A stretch of DNA of 64,000 nt from Xanthostigma xanthostigma (GCA_963575645.1 OY754476.1:5084001-5148000); one strand, 5' to 3'. Counted from the stretch's first letter, positions 1 to 12,441 are shown. Made by a program: numbers and translations. Notes: generated from the letters alone by a model not told the origin.

Positions 1-29
1 GTCACACTAGTCCTCACACATTAGCTTTG

Positions 30-165
30 TTTCAACCTCTCTGAGAACGGTAACAGATCCGTGTTCCAAAAACCGATGCAAACAGTTTCGTTTTAGCTAC
101 TGCGCATGACTGTGACGGTTCTGTTACCGTTCGCAGAGACATTGAAACTGTGCTTTTATCTCGTC
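30..165. repeat. Degenerate short palindromic MITE
   Basis: Ends TTTCAACCTCTCTGAGAACG and CGTTCGCAGAGACATTGAAA are inverted, around a core GTTTTAGCTACTGCGCATGA. The same family is better kept at 34579-34736. Confidence 0.6.
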
Positions 166-1904
166 ATGGCGTCTGTGAAATAAAATGACAAAAAAAAAAC
201 GATCTGAAGTTCGAACTCGTTAATAATGGGCTAATAAATTTTGGTTTCAAATACATAAATATAAATATAAGAAATATTTAACTTTTTTTAATAAACATTT
301 ACTGATATTTAAATTTTTTGGTGTAAATTTAGGCATGTAAGATAATGTTGAAATTAAAAAATTTCAAAGTAATACGTAAAATTCGTGTTTTTGTAATCAA
401 AATTCCGTGATCTCGTTATTATTCCCAACTTATCATTTAGTCGTTTATCATTGTTATCAATAGCGTTCGAGCAGACAAGAGCTGTTATCTCAAAGAGTGA
501 TTACCCAATGATAGAATGTAATGTTTAACTAGTTCCCTCGCGTCCCTTACCCCTCCGAGGACAAGTAAAGTGCGTCCCGTCCCGCGACGACCGCGTTCGG
601 CCAGCAAAAGACCCGCCTAGAATGCAGGCAATATAGTAAGCAGCACATACTACGGCACAGTCCGCTGACTCATCAGTCATCACTGCCTTGCCAGTTGCCG
701 TAGCTCTTTGTATATAGTATGCTGTATGGTGGTATACGTATATACTCTTTTATCCAACTGAGGTAGTCATTAGTTAGTTATGTTATGAAATTGCAAGGTT
801 GCTGTGGCAGAATAGACTGACGGGTTTGCTGATTCTGAACTACAGATGTGTTGTGTATAACACAGACACAACACACACAAAATAACGTGCTTATTTCACT
901 ACCACAAACGTACTAAAATCATTTTCGAAACGTCTTACAAAATATATTATACCGACTAACTAAATCTCAGTGCAATTTAAAAAAAAACCCGGAAATTAAA
1001 TTAATTTTTGACAATGATTTTAACGGGCTATTTTTGTCATAGCTTACGTTTTAAAAAACTTTATGAGTTTTCGGTTATGAATGAACTGGATAAAGGTGTT
1101 GTGGACTTAATTTAGTGTATTTTTTGTTTGTTTTTTGTATATTATATATTTTTTTTTAATATTTTAAATTATGGCGTCTGGATACACATATTTCCATTAT
1201 CAGGTAATTTTGTATACAGTATTAATATATTCAGTGATATCATACTTATATACATAGCACAATCTATAAATTTTAAACATCATTTACCTGTTACGTTGTA
1301 GGGTAGAGGTGAGACTACTATTTGATTTTTACTCATAACACCCTTTAGTGAATTAGAAGTGATTTAGTATGTTCTCCAATTGACAGGATTTTTAATTTTA
1401 GTAATGAATATGCCGGTAAAAGAACTCGTTGGCTTTAAATTATCATAAACGGGATGACATAAATGACACCTTTACTCTTGTACCTGTATACATGCATACA
1501 CACATATACACTGCAACGTATGACTCATCGTGGTCTAATAATGATTTTTGGCACGGTTTTTATTTTATTTCTTACTTTTTTCAGACAAGCAGAACTATAT
1601 TTATAGTTTTTCCAATTATATATATTAATTTAGTTAGTAAATTAGATTAAAAATAAAATAATAATAAATTATTAAATCAAGAACAGTGCCATATTTATAG
1701 TTCCTCCTTACATTTTGGCAATATTCCATATTCGAATTTTTCAAATGTATAACTCAATGACTGTAATATTTTATTTTTTTTTCTAATTAATAAAACGTGT
1801 TCTTTTCATTGTCAATAAATTATAGAAGGCAATTTGCGCGTTAAAAATTAATTGAAATAACAATCAAAAGAGAAATGCGAAAGTACTTTCATTATATTAA
1901 CTAA
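166..1904. other. AT-rich noncoding stretch with one G+C-rich island
   Basis: No gene is supported. At 535-720 a short G+C-rich block (CCCGCGACGACCGCG) contains an AP-1 heptamer TGACTCA (666-672) next to a partial match. It could be a promoter or upstream exon of a gene outside the window. The rest is plain AT-rich DNA. Confidence 0.4.
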
Positions 1905-2125
1905 ATAAATATAGTTTAAAAAAAACTAAAAAACACGCTTTATATCGAACTAAAAAGTAAAAAATAATTTTTTTAAAATAAGCTTAAAAAGCGTGGGGCG
2001 CTTTGTTCCACATTTTCGTACATCGAGCGCCCAACGCTTTTTAAGCTTATTTTAAAAAAATTATTTTTTACTTTTTAGTTCGATATAAAGCGTGTTTTTT
2101 AGTTTTTTTTAAACTATATTTATTT
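1905..2125. repeat. Foldback element, family P copy 1
   Basis: Arms of about 98 bp (1905-2002 and 2025-2125) are near-perfect inverted copies around a loop TTGTTCCACATTTTCGTACA. The arms hold GAACTAAAAAGTAAAAAATA and AAGCTTAAAAAGCGTGGGGC. A longer relative is at 17882-18165. Confidence 0.85.
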
Positions 2126-2139
2126 TTCACTTTTTAGTT

Positions 2140-2345
2140 TGAGGATCTATAAAAGAATTTATTAATCCTGGGGGTCCTAATAAGGATAATGGGAAACTGT
2201 TATCAAATTATTGCATTGTCATCGGTCCTTGATACGTATGCAAAGTTTCAAATTAATCAGACTTCGGGAAATTGGTGAAAATTATGCTCAAAGATTCCGT
2301 TACATGCATACATACATACATAGTTAGTTACAACCCAAACTAATA
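2140..2345. repeat. Dispersed repeat fragment with CATA microsatellite
   Basis: Ends in a short (CATA)n run at 2305-2322. GGTGAAAATTATGCTCAAAG is weakly repeated at 37580-37620 (GGTGAAAATCGTGG...). Probably the tail of a dispersed non-autonomous element. No gene. Confidence 0.4.
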
Positions 2346-3116
2346 TAAAGCGTTTAAAAAGATTGTACTTTATTATATTATGCAGTTTTTTGTAAGTTTC
2401 CCTTGCACAAAAATTGCTATAAAAATATTATATACCTTTAATTAATAATTATGTAGCAAATTAAAATACCTAGATTTTTATTCATTCATAAAAAAAACTC
2501 ATAATATCGTATACTCATTAAAAAGTAGTCCGCTAAAAACATTACCCATTGTACAGGTAAATAGTAGGTACTGTAATGTTACTTATTTTTATTATTTTAC
2601 AATTGAATAATATATATAAATGTATTTAACCAAGGATTGGAAATATCTTTATAAATTGTAATAATTGCTTGTCTGCTTTATTGCAAATTATTTAACAAAA
2701 TAATAATATTTGTCGTAATTATATACGACGACATCAGACGGTTAAAAATTATTTAAAGAAATGATTTCATCCCATTTGCATTTGCTTGAATAATCTCTGT
2801 GTATACTTTTTGTTTTCGCTGTTTTATCTCTATAAAACAATTCAATAGCGAAATTGTTTTTCATAATGAAAAACATTTTCAGGGATTATCTTTGTCATTT
2901 TTTCCAATAAAAAAATACTTTTATTGTAATCACAATAATCAAAATTTAGATAACCAACTAAGAATATTAATTGTGAATTTTGGAATGATAAATAGGCACA
3001 CTTTAAACAAATCATTTAAAAAAGGGGCCATAGTCTATAGTAAAATATTTAATTAAAAGTATAGGTAATCAATATTTTCATTTATTCAACTGACTAAAGC
3101 AAAATACAAAATTTAA
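2346..3116. other. AT-rich noncoding DNA
   Basis: No repeat with clear ends and no coding region recognised; short open frames here have no protein-like features. Confidence 0.4.
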
Positions 3117-3904
3117 TAGGCCCCACTCACGATCAAACTTCATGCCACAGTTCAGTGTTCAGTGAAGTTGGACAGATTAATCGAAAGACTGACTGGCACC
3201 ACACACAGTTCATGCAAACTGCTCAGTTTTTTAAATTTTTTGTGTTCAGTTTGGTTCAGTTGTTGGCATACACTCGTCGAGTATAGATACATAAGATATA
3301 TTATATTATATACACACTATAATATTATACTATAGAGTATAGTTCATTAATAAGAACTAAATGAGTAATTTAAATGGTGAGGATTGGCTGTTCGGAGCTA
3401 TGGGATTGTATTTAAAACAGAGAAATAAGAAAAAAAAAGAAGAATATGGGTGAAAAATTGGTTAGAAATGCGTGATTCAAGAAGTCATGTTTATTTGATT
3501 AATGAATTACATCTTGAGCCGCTTGATTGCAATAATTATTTACGAATGAATGAATTAACTTACAATTATTTACTGGAATTAGTTACCCTATTTATTAAGA
3601 ACCAGGACACAAATATGTGAAAATCTATTTCTGCACAAGAAAGGCAGCAACATTGAGATTTTTGGCTTCTGGTTGTACAAAACACAGAACTCCAAAAACT
3701 GAACTGAAAAACACCCACACACACAACAGTTTACTTGAACACTGAACACTGAAGTCGTTCAAAAATCAAGATGCATTTGATGAGTTCATGCTTGACTTCA
3801 GTGTTGGTTTCAGTGTTTATTTGTCCCACACACTATCATGCTTCACTGAACTATAAGTTTGAACACTGAACTGTTGCATGAAGTGTGATCGTGAGTGGGG
3901 CCTA
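3117..3904. mobile_element. PIF/Harbinger-type DNA transposon derivative, copy 1
   Basis: 788 bp. Terminal inverted repeats begin TAGGCCCCACTCACGATC and end GATCGTGAGTGGGGCCTA, flanked by the 3-bp target duplication TAA (3114-3116 and 3905-3907), the hallmark of PIF/Harbinger. It contains a transposase relic (3441-3620). The other copy, of identical length, is at 8829-9616. Confidence 0.9.
3441..3620 (+). pseudogene. Harbinger transposase N-terminal relic
   Basis: Reads RIWVKNWLEMRDSRSHVYLI, then NELHLEPLDCNNYLRMNELT, YNYLLELV and a TGA stop. This matches the region before the DDE domain of ALP1-like Harbinger nucleases (W..PW...R...G....L..EL......F..F.RM....F..LL..V). The preceding ATG frame from 3361 (MSNLNGEDWLFGAMGLYLKQ) is separated by a frameshift in the poly-A run at 3430-3440. 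The catalytic DDE part is missing. Confidence 0.75.
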
Positions 3905-4488
3905 TAAGAGACATTCCAAAATAGCAATATTATAACTCAAAATTGGTATTTATAGAAGAATGTTCAGTCTATAAAAATGTTACATAAAAATATGTATAAA
4001 ATATACGATGTTCTATTTTTGTTTTATATAGTAAACCCGATGCCTTTAACGCTATTGGTTGAATTTTTCCTAAACTCAGGTGTATTGATTACTCTCTAAA
4101 GCCATATCTAAAGCTAACTGATGCCTATAGTAGAGTATAATTAGGTCAAAGTTCATAGATTTCTGCTGCTTTCTATTTTCTTATTGTTTAGTATTTTAAA
4201 ACAAAGTTGATATAAAAATATTGTTATAATATATAGAGATTACCGAAAATCAAAAGGTTTTGATCAAAAGTATTATAAAAAATATAGAATATATAGATGC
4301 GTCATTTTTATCGACAAGTACTTAATAAGTCACTGCCAAAAATATACCTATTAAAAATATTTTTTAATATGTTTACATATCTTTAATAAATTTAATAATA
4401 AAAAAAATATTTTTCAAACTTTATATGGGAAGTTGAGAATATTATTTCAAAGGGGATTTATATAAAAAAGACGATTCATGTTATATAA

Positions 4489-4760
4489 CAGGGGCGGGCA
4501 AATCTTCTGATCGACGGGCCACATAGTTGATGAAAATTCGACCGCGGGCCGTATAGCTGATGAAAATTTGACTGCGGGCCAAAAAAAAAAGGTCCTCGCA
4601 TTCTATTTCCGCATTTAGAGAGCAAAAAAAAGTCCTCAAAAAAAAAAGATTTTCGTCTGTTCTGGCGCCCTTGCTATTTCTTTACTATTTTTCTAAAATT
4701 TATAAAATGCTTCGCGGGCCGGACAAAATTGTGCTGCGGGCCGCCATTTGCCCAGGCCTG
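4489..4760. mobile_element. hAT-type MITE
   Basis: 272 bp, starting CAGGGGCGGGCAAA and ending TTTGCCCAGGCCTG, with a perfect 8-bp target duplication TTATATAA (4481-4488, 4761-4768). GCGGGCC motifs recur internally, like other hAT MITEs. No coding capacity. Confidence 0.88.
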
Positions 4761-5125
4761 TTATATAACAATTATGTAATAAAAATAATTTTGTTTTGCA
4801 TTGTTTTGTAAACTAATTTCAAAAAATGTATGAGTTCTAGGATTTTCCTCATAGTTTTCCTGTAAAATTTAAGTAAGCCGTTATGTTTTGAATTTTTTTT
4901 GGAATATTTTTTAAATATATTATTTAAAATTGTGAAAGAAATATTTTTGTATTTATTATAACAAGCCCTTTTAAATGATACCTCACATGATATTATTTGA
5001 AACCCGAAAAAGTTTTTCGCGTACTTTAATTCTCATGTGAATAAGCCAAATATGTGGATTAATAAGATGTATTACGCTATGCCAAATTTTACGTCACAAG
5101 GTTTCTGAGAAAATTGGCTGTGACA

Positions 5126-5408
5126 AAGGGCGTAGATATTTTATTTTTCTGGGGGGGGTAAAGCAAAAAAAATCAATATTTTTTCTAAGTTTTTTTTAAT
5201 ATCACACAAGAATACTCATACAAAGGAAGATGTCAAGCAAAATATTAATTTCCAAACCAAGTTTACAAATATTTTTTCAAAAAGTGTTTCTAAATTTTAT
5301 TTTTTTAGCCAGGTATTCGTATTATTTTCAATTTTATTTTTTTATAATTATGATCCTGGGGGGGGTAATTACCCCCTTTAACCGCCCCCCCCCTTATCTA
5401 CACCCTTG
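5126..5408. repeat. Repeat with G- and C-homopolymer runs
   Basis: Starts AAGGGCGTAGATA and ends TATCTACACCCTT, short inverted ends, with GGGGGGGG at 5150 and 5350 and a C run near 5385. A related C-rich fragment occurs near 59190-59265. The 61-codon open frame inside is not coding. Confidence 0.5.
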
Positions 5409-6193
5409 GCTGTGACACACGAACGGACGGACACGTGAGTGATCTTATAAGGGCTTTGCTACTTTTTCTTTTTGAGGTACGGAGATTTTTAAAATACAAT
5501 ATTATAATTTTACAAAGCGTCTTTTAGATAAAAATATTCTTTATTTTTCCGTATTTTTATGATAAACGATCAAAGGCTCTAAAAAAATTTAATAGAGGAG
5601 AATTAACTTGATGAAATTATTCTATAAAGGAAAGATTGGAAGATCAATCCTAAGACTGTATTTGAGTCCTATTTCTTTAGCATCTCTATATCTAATTGAG
5701 TTCCTTTTTGGCCGCTGAAAACAATGACTAATTACATTTTTAAAACAATTTTTTATCTATGAAAATATTTAAACTCAACAAGCAACGAACAAACTACAAA
5801 AGCAATTGTGATAATATTGTGGGCTTTGACGTCATTAAGAATTTTTTGAATCAAACAACAAAAAATGAAAAAAACTTGTTAATGCTTCATTATTAGTAAT
5901 AATATGTAAATAGGTGTAAATTAGGTTCCGTTTAAAACAGTTACCAGGAAAACAATTTTATAGAATATTCGTGGAAATGCATCTAATATTAAACATATTA
6001 AACATAACATGATGACTGATGAATGATGACATTTTACTGAATGAAATAAGAGCAAACAATAGCTATAGAGGATATTGCACAGGAAATATGCCACGGCACA
6101 CGCTGAAAAGGCAAAAAATAAATAGAAAATTATTCAGACTAACTATTTATGAAAATGTTTATCCAGCATATTATTGTGCCATTGTAAAGTATC
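5409..6193. other. AT-rich noncoding DNA
   Basis: No gene or bounded repeat recognised. Confidence 0.4.
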
Positions 6194-6488
6194 TTAGCAC
6201 TTTGACGGACACTTAAAAATTCAGTTTTGTTCCAATTTTGACACTATACTTTTTTCATATATTAATTGAATTACTTTTATAAGTTATTACGTTGTGAAAA
6301 TATTGCCTTATTAGATATTTGTACGGTGACACAAAGCACACAGGGTATGTATTCTACACTGGAAAATAGACTGCTATACCCGTTTGGCTATAAAACGTTC
6401 CGTAGTATATGACGGCTTCAGCCGTCGTGTCAAACTTTTGAAGTTTTGTTTATGACGGTCTAAGCCGGTTTGTCCGTCAAAGTGTTAA
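6194..6488. mobile_element. piggyBac-like MITE (tentative)
   Basis: Ends TTAGCACTTTGACGGAC and GTCCGTCAAAGTGTTAA are inverted repeats. The outer four bases are TTAG and TTAA, consistent with a piggyBac-type TTAA target with one change. GACGG motifs repeat inside. No coding capacity. Confidence 0.5.
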
Positions 6489-7169
6489 GCTGACATCAAC
6501 TATATAGTACGGTTTCAAAATAAGTGACAGTTTAGGTGTCATACTTTGGCTTGTATTTTTGATAGTTTTGCAAGAAGTGAAAATTAGTTTAAAAAATATT
6601 CGATTTTTTTTCTAGGGTAGGTATGTTTAGGTTTGCAGTCTGATTAATTATTAAGGGCTGAAAATTTGACAGGAAACAAGTGGTACCTAATAATTAAAGA
6701 AAAAAAAATCAGCCCAGCCGACTCTAAAACAGCTGACCCGATGTTATGCCCCCTACAGCCTTTGCAGTTAAAGGAAAAACTAAAATAATTGGACTGCAGA
6801 TGTATTTGCGTCTGCAGCACGTGTTTGTCTGACTCATGAAATGAGAAAAGATGCACTATGCAGCAAAAAACATTTCTAGTACTTATAAAATGAAAATTTT
6901 AAAATGTTTCCATATTTCACCCAAGATCTTTTGTTTTCTATTTTAATTTTTAAAAGCACCAATGGTCCGGATATATTTATTTTAGACTGGAATCCATTTT
7001 GAAACAAATTGTCTGTGAAATTTTACTTGGTCAGTGAATAATACTTTGTTAAAAAGCTTTAAAAACGCGCCCTTTTTTAGCTTTTCCCACGCATGAAAAT
7101 TAAAAAAAAAAATATAATTCAGCAGTTGATGAGATTGACCTGAAGTTTCAACACCCATTATTCTAAGTA

Positions 7170-7771
7170 CAGTAGAACCTCGATTATCCGAGCTCTGGAT
7201 TAACCGAGCCAATCTAACGCGAGGTACGCGCGTCTATGATCCGGATTAATCGAGCCACTAAAGACCTAATATCCGTATTAACCGAGCTTCTAAAATATAG
7301 TATCTAATGCACATATTTCCATTTAACATCGTCGGGGCGATAAAATAATTTATTAAAAAATATTTACATGGTAAAAAAAAAAATTGGTTGTCTGTAAAGT
7401 CGGTTTACGGACGATAGTTTTACGTGATAACGTATTCCGCTCGAATATCATATTTAATAATACATAACCTAAATTTTAGTAGCTGTCAAACTTGGGCCGA
7501 TCGTGCTTCTCTATCGCTTATACTGCGCTCTCGCTTGCACGCACAGGGTCAGGCGGAACGTGACATTTTTCGGAACGTTACACTTTTTCGTGCGTGCAGC
7601 ATGGTGTTTCATCAATTTATAAGACGTTATTACGTCAAAACGTTTATAAACCGTTTAAAGTACATTTGTGTTCATTTTTTAATGAATAAAAAATAAATCC
7701 GGATTATCCGAGTTTTCAGTTATCCGAGTAGGGTGTTCCCCATGTTACCTCGGATAATCGGGGTTCTACTG
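7170..7771. mobile_element. pogo/Tc1-type element with TA target, nested insertion inside
   Basis: Ends CAGTAGAACCTCGATTATCC and CGGATAATCGGGGTTCTACTG, flanked by TA on both sides. Internal pieces repeat GGATTAATCGAGC-like motifs. The middle (about 7380-7690) is occupied by another repeat (family H). No transposase is readable. Confidence 0.75.
7380..7690 (+). repeat. Family H repeat copy 1, nested
   Basis: Shares TTGGTTGTCTGTAAAGTCGG and ACGATAGTTTTACGTGATAA with 32595-33013, 50380-50630 and 53241-53658. It is degenerate in the centre and opposite in orientation to those copies. Confidence 0.75.
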
Positions 7772-7773
7772 TA

Positions 7774-8296
7774 TAGAAAACGAGTACTTATATACCTACG
7801 TTTCAATATGAGTTCAGTATGGTACTGATTGCATAAAAAATTAATATTAGTAATAAGAGAAGTTTATTTAAAAATAAATAAAAATGTTATGGGACATTTG
7901 CGCCAAAAATCCCTTCGGAGTTTTTCATGTCCACCAAAGTCAACACATGCCCAAAGTTTCATCCCGATCAAAGATGACTTGATATGATTCAGGTTTAATG
8001 CAACATTTCACATACCGTCGTTCTACCGTATTTAAATAAATGTTCTGTTTTTTTCTTATGCAGAATCATATAATTATAAAAATGACTAAAAAAAAAACAT
8101 AATAATTTACTCACTTTGCCCAGAAATGTACCTACGGCGTCACTAGACGGAGGTGTATGCGATAAGGACTGGTTATATTTTTTCAAAACAGCAGACTGGA
8201 GACTCTGATGACCTTAGCTGTCGAGCGTTTATAATTTCCAATACCTGAAAATAATGCAATTAATTTTAATATTAATTATCGTGTCCATCGTGATAT
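7774..8296. other. Noncoding DNA
   Basis: AT-rich, with a piece that reads like a dispersed-element tail (CAAAGTTTCATCCCGATCAA near 7960). No gene. Confidence 0.35.
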
Positions 8297-8402
8297 TATG
8301 CGAACAAAAATATTAGATTTATTTAAATGTACTCGAAAAAGTCTTAATCTATAGACGAAACGTTGTACATTAAATAAATCTAATATTGTTGTCCGCATAC
8401 CT
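8297..8402. repeat. Foldback element with degenerate hammerhead-like centre
   Basis: Arms around AATATTAGATTTATTTAAATG and CATTAAATAAATCTAATATT. The centre has GTCT...AGAC, then GAAACGTTGTA, the order seen in hammerhead motifs, but the CUGANGA segment is not intact. Confidence 0.5.
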
Positions 8403-8828
8403 GCGATTTTTTTTAATATTAACACTATAAAAAGAGCAAAACTTAGCCGTTTGTCTGACTATAAGTGCTAAAACATAGATACAATGCTCTGTTTAAAATG
8501 TAAATTAATATAAAAAAAAAAAATAATATGTCGACAAACTAGAGACAACATACCTTTTACAATATTAAATCTATGCATTAATATGAAACACTATTTGCCT
8601 AATGAATAGGTGTACAGAAAAGTAAGAATTCATAATATAAATTGACACGTCTAACGTTAACTAATTAAATAATATTATAAAGATAGTTTTTTTTTATTAA
8701 ATGCTGCAATATTTCAATGATATAACATACCTATATTACGACAATAAAGGGTGTTATCAAACAAGTCGAGACATATGAAATATTGCAGCATTTAATAAAA
8801 AAACTATCTTTATAAATTATAATCGTTA

Positions 8829-9616
8829 TAGGCCCCACTCACGATCACACTTCATGCAACAGTTCAGTGTTCAAACTTATAGTTCAGTGAAGCATGATAG
8901 TGTGTGGGACAAATAAACACTGAAACCAACACTGAAGTCAAGCATGAACTCATCAAATGCATCTTGATTTTTGAACGACTTCAGTGTTCAGTGTTCAAGT
9001 AAACTGTTGTGTGTGTGGGTGTTTTTCAGTTCAGTTTTTGGAGTTCTGTGTTTTGTACAACCAGAAGCCAAAAATCTCAATGTTGCTGCCTTTCTTGTGC
9101 AGAAATAGATTTTCACATATTTGTGTCCTGGTTCTTAATAAATAGGGTAACTAATTCCAGTAAATAATTGTAAGTTAATTCATTCATTCGTAAATAATTA
9201 TTGCAATCAAGCGGCTCAAGATGTAATTCATTAATCAAATAAACATGACTTCTTGAATCACGCATTTCTAACCAATTTTTCACCCATATTCTTCTTTTTT
9301 TTTCTTATTTCTCTGTTTTAAATACAATCCCATAGCTCTGAACAGCCAATCCTCACCATTTAAATTACTCATTTAGTTCTTATTATTGAACTATACTCTA
9401 TAGTATAATATTATAGTGTGTATATAATATAATATATCTTATGTATCTATACTCGACGAGTGTATGCCAACAACTGAACCAAACTGAACACAAAAAATTT
9501 AAAAAACTGAGCAGTTTGCATGAACTGTGTGTGGTGCCAGTCAGTCTTTCGATTAATCTGTCCAACTTCACTGAACACTGAACTGTGGCATGAAGTTTGA
9601 TCGTGAGTGGGGCCTA
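8829..9616. mobile_element. PIF/Harbinger-type derivative, copy 2 (inverted)
   Basis: 788 bp, the same length as copy 1 and nearly identical, in opposite orientation. Target duplication TTA (8826-8828, 9617-9619). Inserted in the right arm of a foldback element. Confidence 0.9.
9113..9292 (-). pseudogene. Harbinger transposase relic in copy 2
   Basis: Same 60-codon reading as in copy 1 (WLEMRDSRSHVYLINELHLE), ending at the same stop. A shared frameshift and stop in both copies show that these derivatives were mobilised in trans. Confidence 0.7.
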
Positions 9617-9829
9617 TTAGACGTCAATTTATATTATGAATTCTTACTTTTCTGTATACCTATTCATTAGGCAAATAGTGTTTAATTTAGAAAAATGTTA
9701 AATCATTTTTAAATTTAAGTTTTTATTGAAAATAATAGAAAATATCGAAGAAAACATCGCAAATGTTCGAAAAAAATAACATCGATGTAAACATCGAAAT
9801 CCGAAAACAGTATGCGTATCTCTAATAAT

Positions 9830-9975
9830 TAGTCTTAGCGTGATATTATATAGCCTATAGCCTTCCTCGATAAATGGGCTATCCAACAAAAAAAAATTTT
9901 TCAATTCGAACCAGTAGTTCCTGAGATTAGCGCGTTCAAACAAACAAACTCTTCTGCTTTATATATTAGTATAGA
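9830..9975 (-). repeat. Family G dispersed repeat, truncated copy 1
   Basis: Contains, reversed, CTCAGGAACTACTGGTTCGA and ATCGAGGAAGGCTATAGGCT, shared with 12862-13212, 23116-23585, 29237-29547 and 29970-30686. Confidence 0.7.
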
Positions 9976-10029
9976 ATATAGATATTATGGAGTACCCTTC
10001 AGGCAAGTTCAAGAAAAATGCATTATTTT

Positions 10030-10390
10030 ATTATTATACATCATATATTATATTAATACGCTAAGGTTAAAGATGTTTGCCTCCCTTTTTAGAAAAAACC
10101 TCACAATTACTTCACATAAATTATATATCATTTTCATCAATGCTGCATGATGCCATCTGACGGCATAGCTCAACGCTTTTGCTACTTGCGCCTCTATATG
10201 ACAATTTTAGTAAAATATTTCTTCGATCTGTCATGTGAGCTTCATATTGTAATACAACAAAAAGAAGAACGTTATAAGCAGTGTGCAAAATTAGAAACGA
10301 ATTGAATACCTGCAATCATATTTAAAAAATAATTTTGTAAAGTGATAATTATTATACTTATTTAGTGCGAATAATTGTAAACATTGAAAT
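10030..10390 (-). repeat. Family C dispersed repeat, copy 1
   Basis: Inverted counterpart of 27790-28400: shares GTCAGATGGCATCATGCAGC, GATCGAAGAAATATTTTACT and GTGAGGTTTTTTCTAAAAAG. This copy is shorter because it lacks the tandem GCCGTCAGATGGCAG units. Confidence 0.7.
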
Positions 10391-10710
10391 CCGAAAACGG
10401 TATGCGTATCTCTATTTCGTGAGTTTTTTTCGTTCATCGATTCAATCCAATTTGTACCATTATACCGTTTTTTTTTATTTATCTGAAATTGTTAAGCCCG
10501 GGTGGTAGTTTCTTTTCCACAGACCACAATGCAGTGTTATATTGTCCATGCATCGACATAATATACCTCCAACATCGTGTATGTTGTTTATTGATAGACG
10601 CTTACATCAGCGGTTAAAATTACATTTTGCTGCTATATCTTGCTTACGAGTTTAATATAAGTATTATAATATTTCGATTCTATCTGATATGCTATACAGA
10701 CTGTTCGTTA

Positions 10711-11296
10711 TATAGTATGTAAATGCGTAAGGTGCACGTAGGGAAATTAGCATTGGGAAAAAAAATACTTGGATCAGAGTTAATCATGACTGCATTAGGT
10801 AATTGTTATTTCTATTGAATTATCGTGGTAATCTTGAGGATTTCTATTTTATTTTGATTTATTTTTATTTTACTTGGCTTTTTTAATAATAAAAAGCTCG
10901 TATAAATCATTGTTTTAATTTTTTTGTACAAAAATAAAACAAAAAAAAACAACTACATCTGTTTGGAAACATTTCATTCAAAAATTGTCTGGCTGGCATG
11001 TCGTATGCGCGTTGGTAAATCAGTGACCCAAATGTCTTTAGGTTCAATACGAATAGGCGGAGATATTTGATCTCGCACCATATTTAAGTATTTTTGGGAA
11101 TTTAATGTCCCATTAATAAAAAAAGTCCGATTATGTTGTAATCATTTGAATATTTTCTTCGGTAGTATACACATTCATTTTGCAAAAGACTATTATCTGT
11201 CAAATTGAAAAACAAGATTTCAAGGCTCACTCTGATCCAGTCATTATTTCCCAATGTTAATTTCCCTATGCGCACCTTACGTGTTTACATACTGTA
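10711..11296. mobile_element. Tc1/mariner-type derivative, copy 1
   Basis: Ends match TACAGTATGTAAACACGTAA (here TATAGTATGTAAATGCGTAA) and its inverse, followed by GGTGCACATAGGGAAATTA and GGGAAAAAATGACTGGATC. Internal sequence carries transposase debris in minus orientation. Copies at 47092-47668 and 50910-51497. Confidence 0.85.
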
Positions 11297-11809
11297 TAAA
11301 ACTAATCACTAAACTAGTGATGCTAGACAATCTTTCCAAAGTATTCAATAATCATGATTGAAGAACTGAATTTTTACAAGACAGAAGCAACAGCCCTCCG
11401 CCCCTATGTATCTTTAACCTAAAAATATTTTCTCTATATAGTGCAATTTTGACAAATAAATATCAGTGGATTCACAGTCATCGCGTCTTCTCGACAACTA
11501 CCCTAGATATAGGGGAAGGCTTATTGACTGTACAAAATTAATTTTGAGTTTTTTCCAGTTGCCGCCGTGAACCTCAAAAAGCGATAAAAAATGTTTATCG
11601 GTTTATATAATTGCACTTAGAGCCCAAACAACGGAAACCTTTTTGCTTTTTGCCTACGAGTTTAGCATGGCTAGGCTTTGTTTGTTTTGAAATTATTGTC
11701 TGTATTTTTTGTTTTGATTTTTTTTGTCATTTTAAGATTTAAAATTTATCATGTTAGTATCTGTAGCTATATTTTAATTTTTTTGCAACTATTAACTGAT
11801 ACTTCTTAG
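11297..11809. other. Noncoding DNA
   Basis: No gene or bounded repeat recognised. Confidence 0.35.
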
Positions 11810-12225
11810 GGTTCCGTAGAAACTATAGAACCCCTCACAGTTTCGATCTGTCCGTCCATCTGTCTGCAAAGTCTCAACCCTCCATATGCCGATTAACATG
11901 AAATTTGGTGTACGGACGTAGAAAGATGACGCAAGAACAGATATAATATGATGAGATTTTTGGAAAAATAATTGTTACAAAAAATGTGTTCGAACCTTTT
12001 TTGTTTTAACTCTTCAGTCACGTGACATTTGTCGTTATCAAAGCGTTATTTCTAAACTATCATTGCCAAAATATCTGAAAATAATTCCTGAATCTTTCAA
12101 AGATAATTATAACAAACACGTTACAAGTCTTGAAAAATTTTGAAATTACTAAATTCAATATTTGTGAGAATAGTTACGGAACCCTATCATGTTTGTGCCA
12201 AACACGCTCTTTGCCGGTTTTTTTT
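11810..12225. repeat. Dispersed repeat with GGGTTCCGTA ends
   Basis: Begins CTTAGGGTTCCGTAGAAAC and ends TACGGAACCCTATCATG followed by a T run. CTGTCCGTCCATCTGTCTGC and GAAATTTGGTGTACGGA are typical of dispersed non-autonomous elements in insect genomes. No coding region. Confidence 0.6.
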
Positions 12226-12441
12226 ATACAGATAAGATCACGCCTTGGCCTCTTCCAGTTTTAATACTATTCTATCAAAAACTGTCATGACGTATGTTTT
12301 CGTTTCGTATATTATTAAGAACTTCTTTTCAAATCTTCTTGGTTTCCGGGCTTGTATGCCGTGGTCCATTGGTATTACTACTTGAAGTTTCGTCTACAAC
12401 TGCGGTAGACATTATCAAAGGCGATGTGGTAGCGGGCGAAG

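Larger units (their letters stand above)
8586..9682. repeat. Large foldback element split by a Harbinger insertion
   Basis: The left arm 8586-8729 is inverted in 8781-8828 plus 9620-9682: CACTATTTGCCTAATGAATA and GATAGTTTTTTTTTATTAAA both recur reversed. The Harbinger copy 8829-9616 interrupts the right arm. Removing it restores one continuous hairpin with a loop of about 50 bp. Confidence 0.8.

Noticed and set aside
6644-6856. Minus-strand 70-codon frame (MHLFSFHESDKHV...)
   Set aside because: No homology or splice context; length is within chance expectation for this much noncoding DNA.
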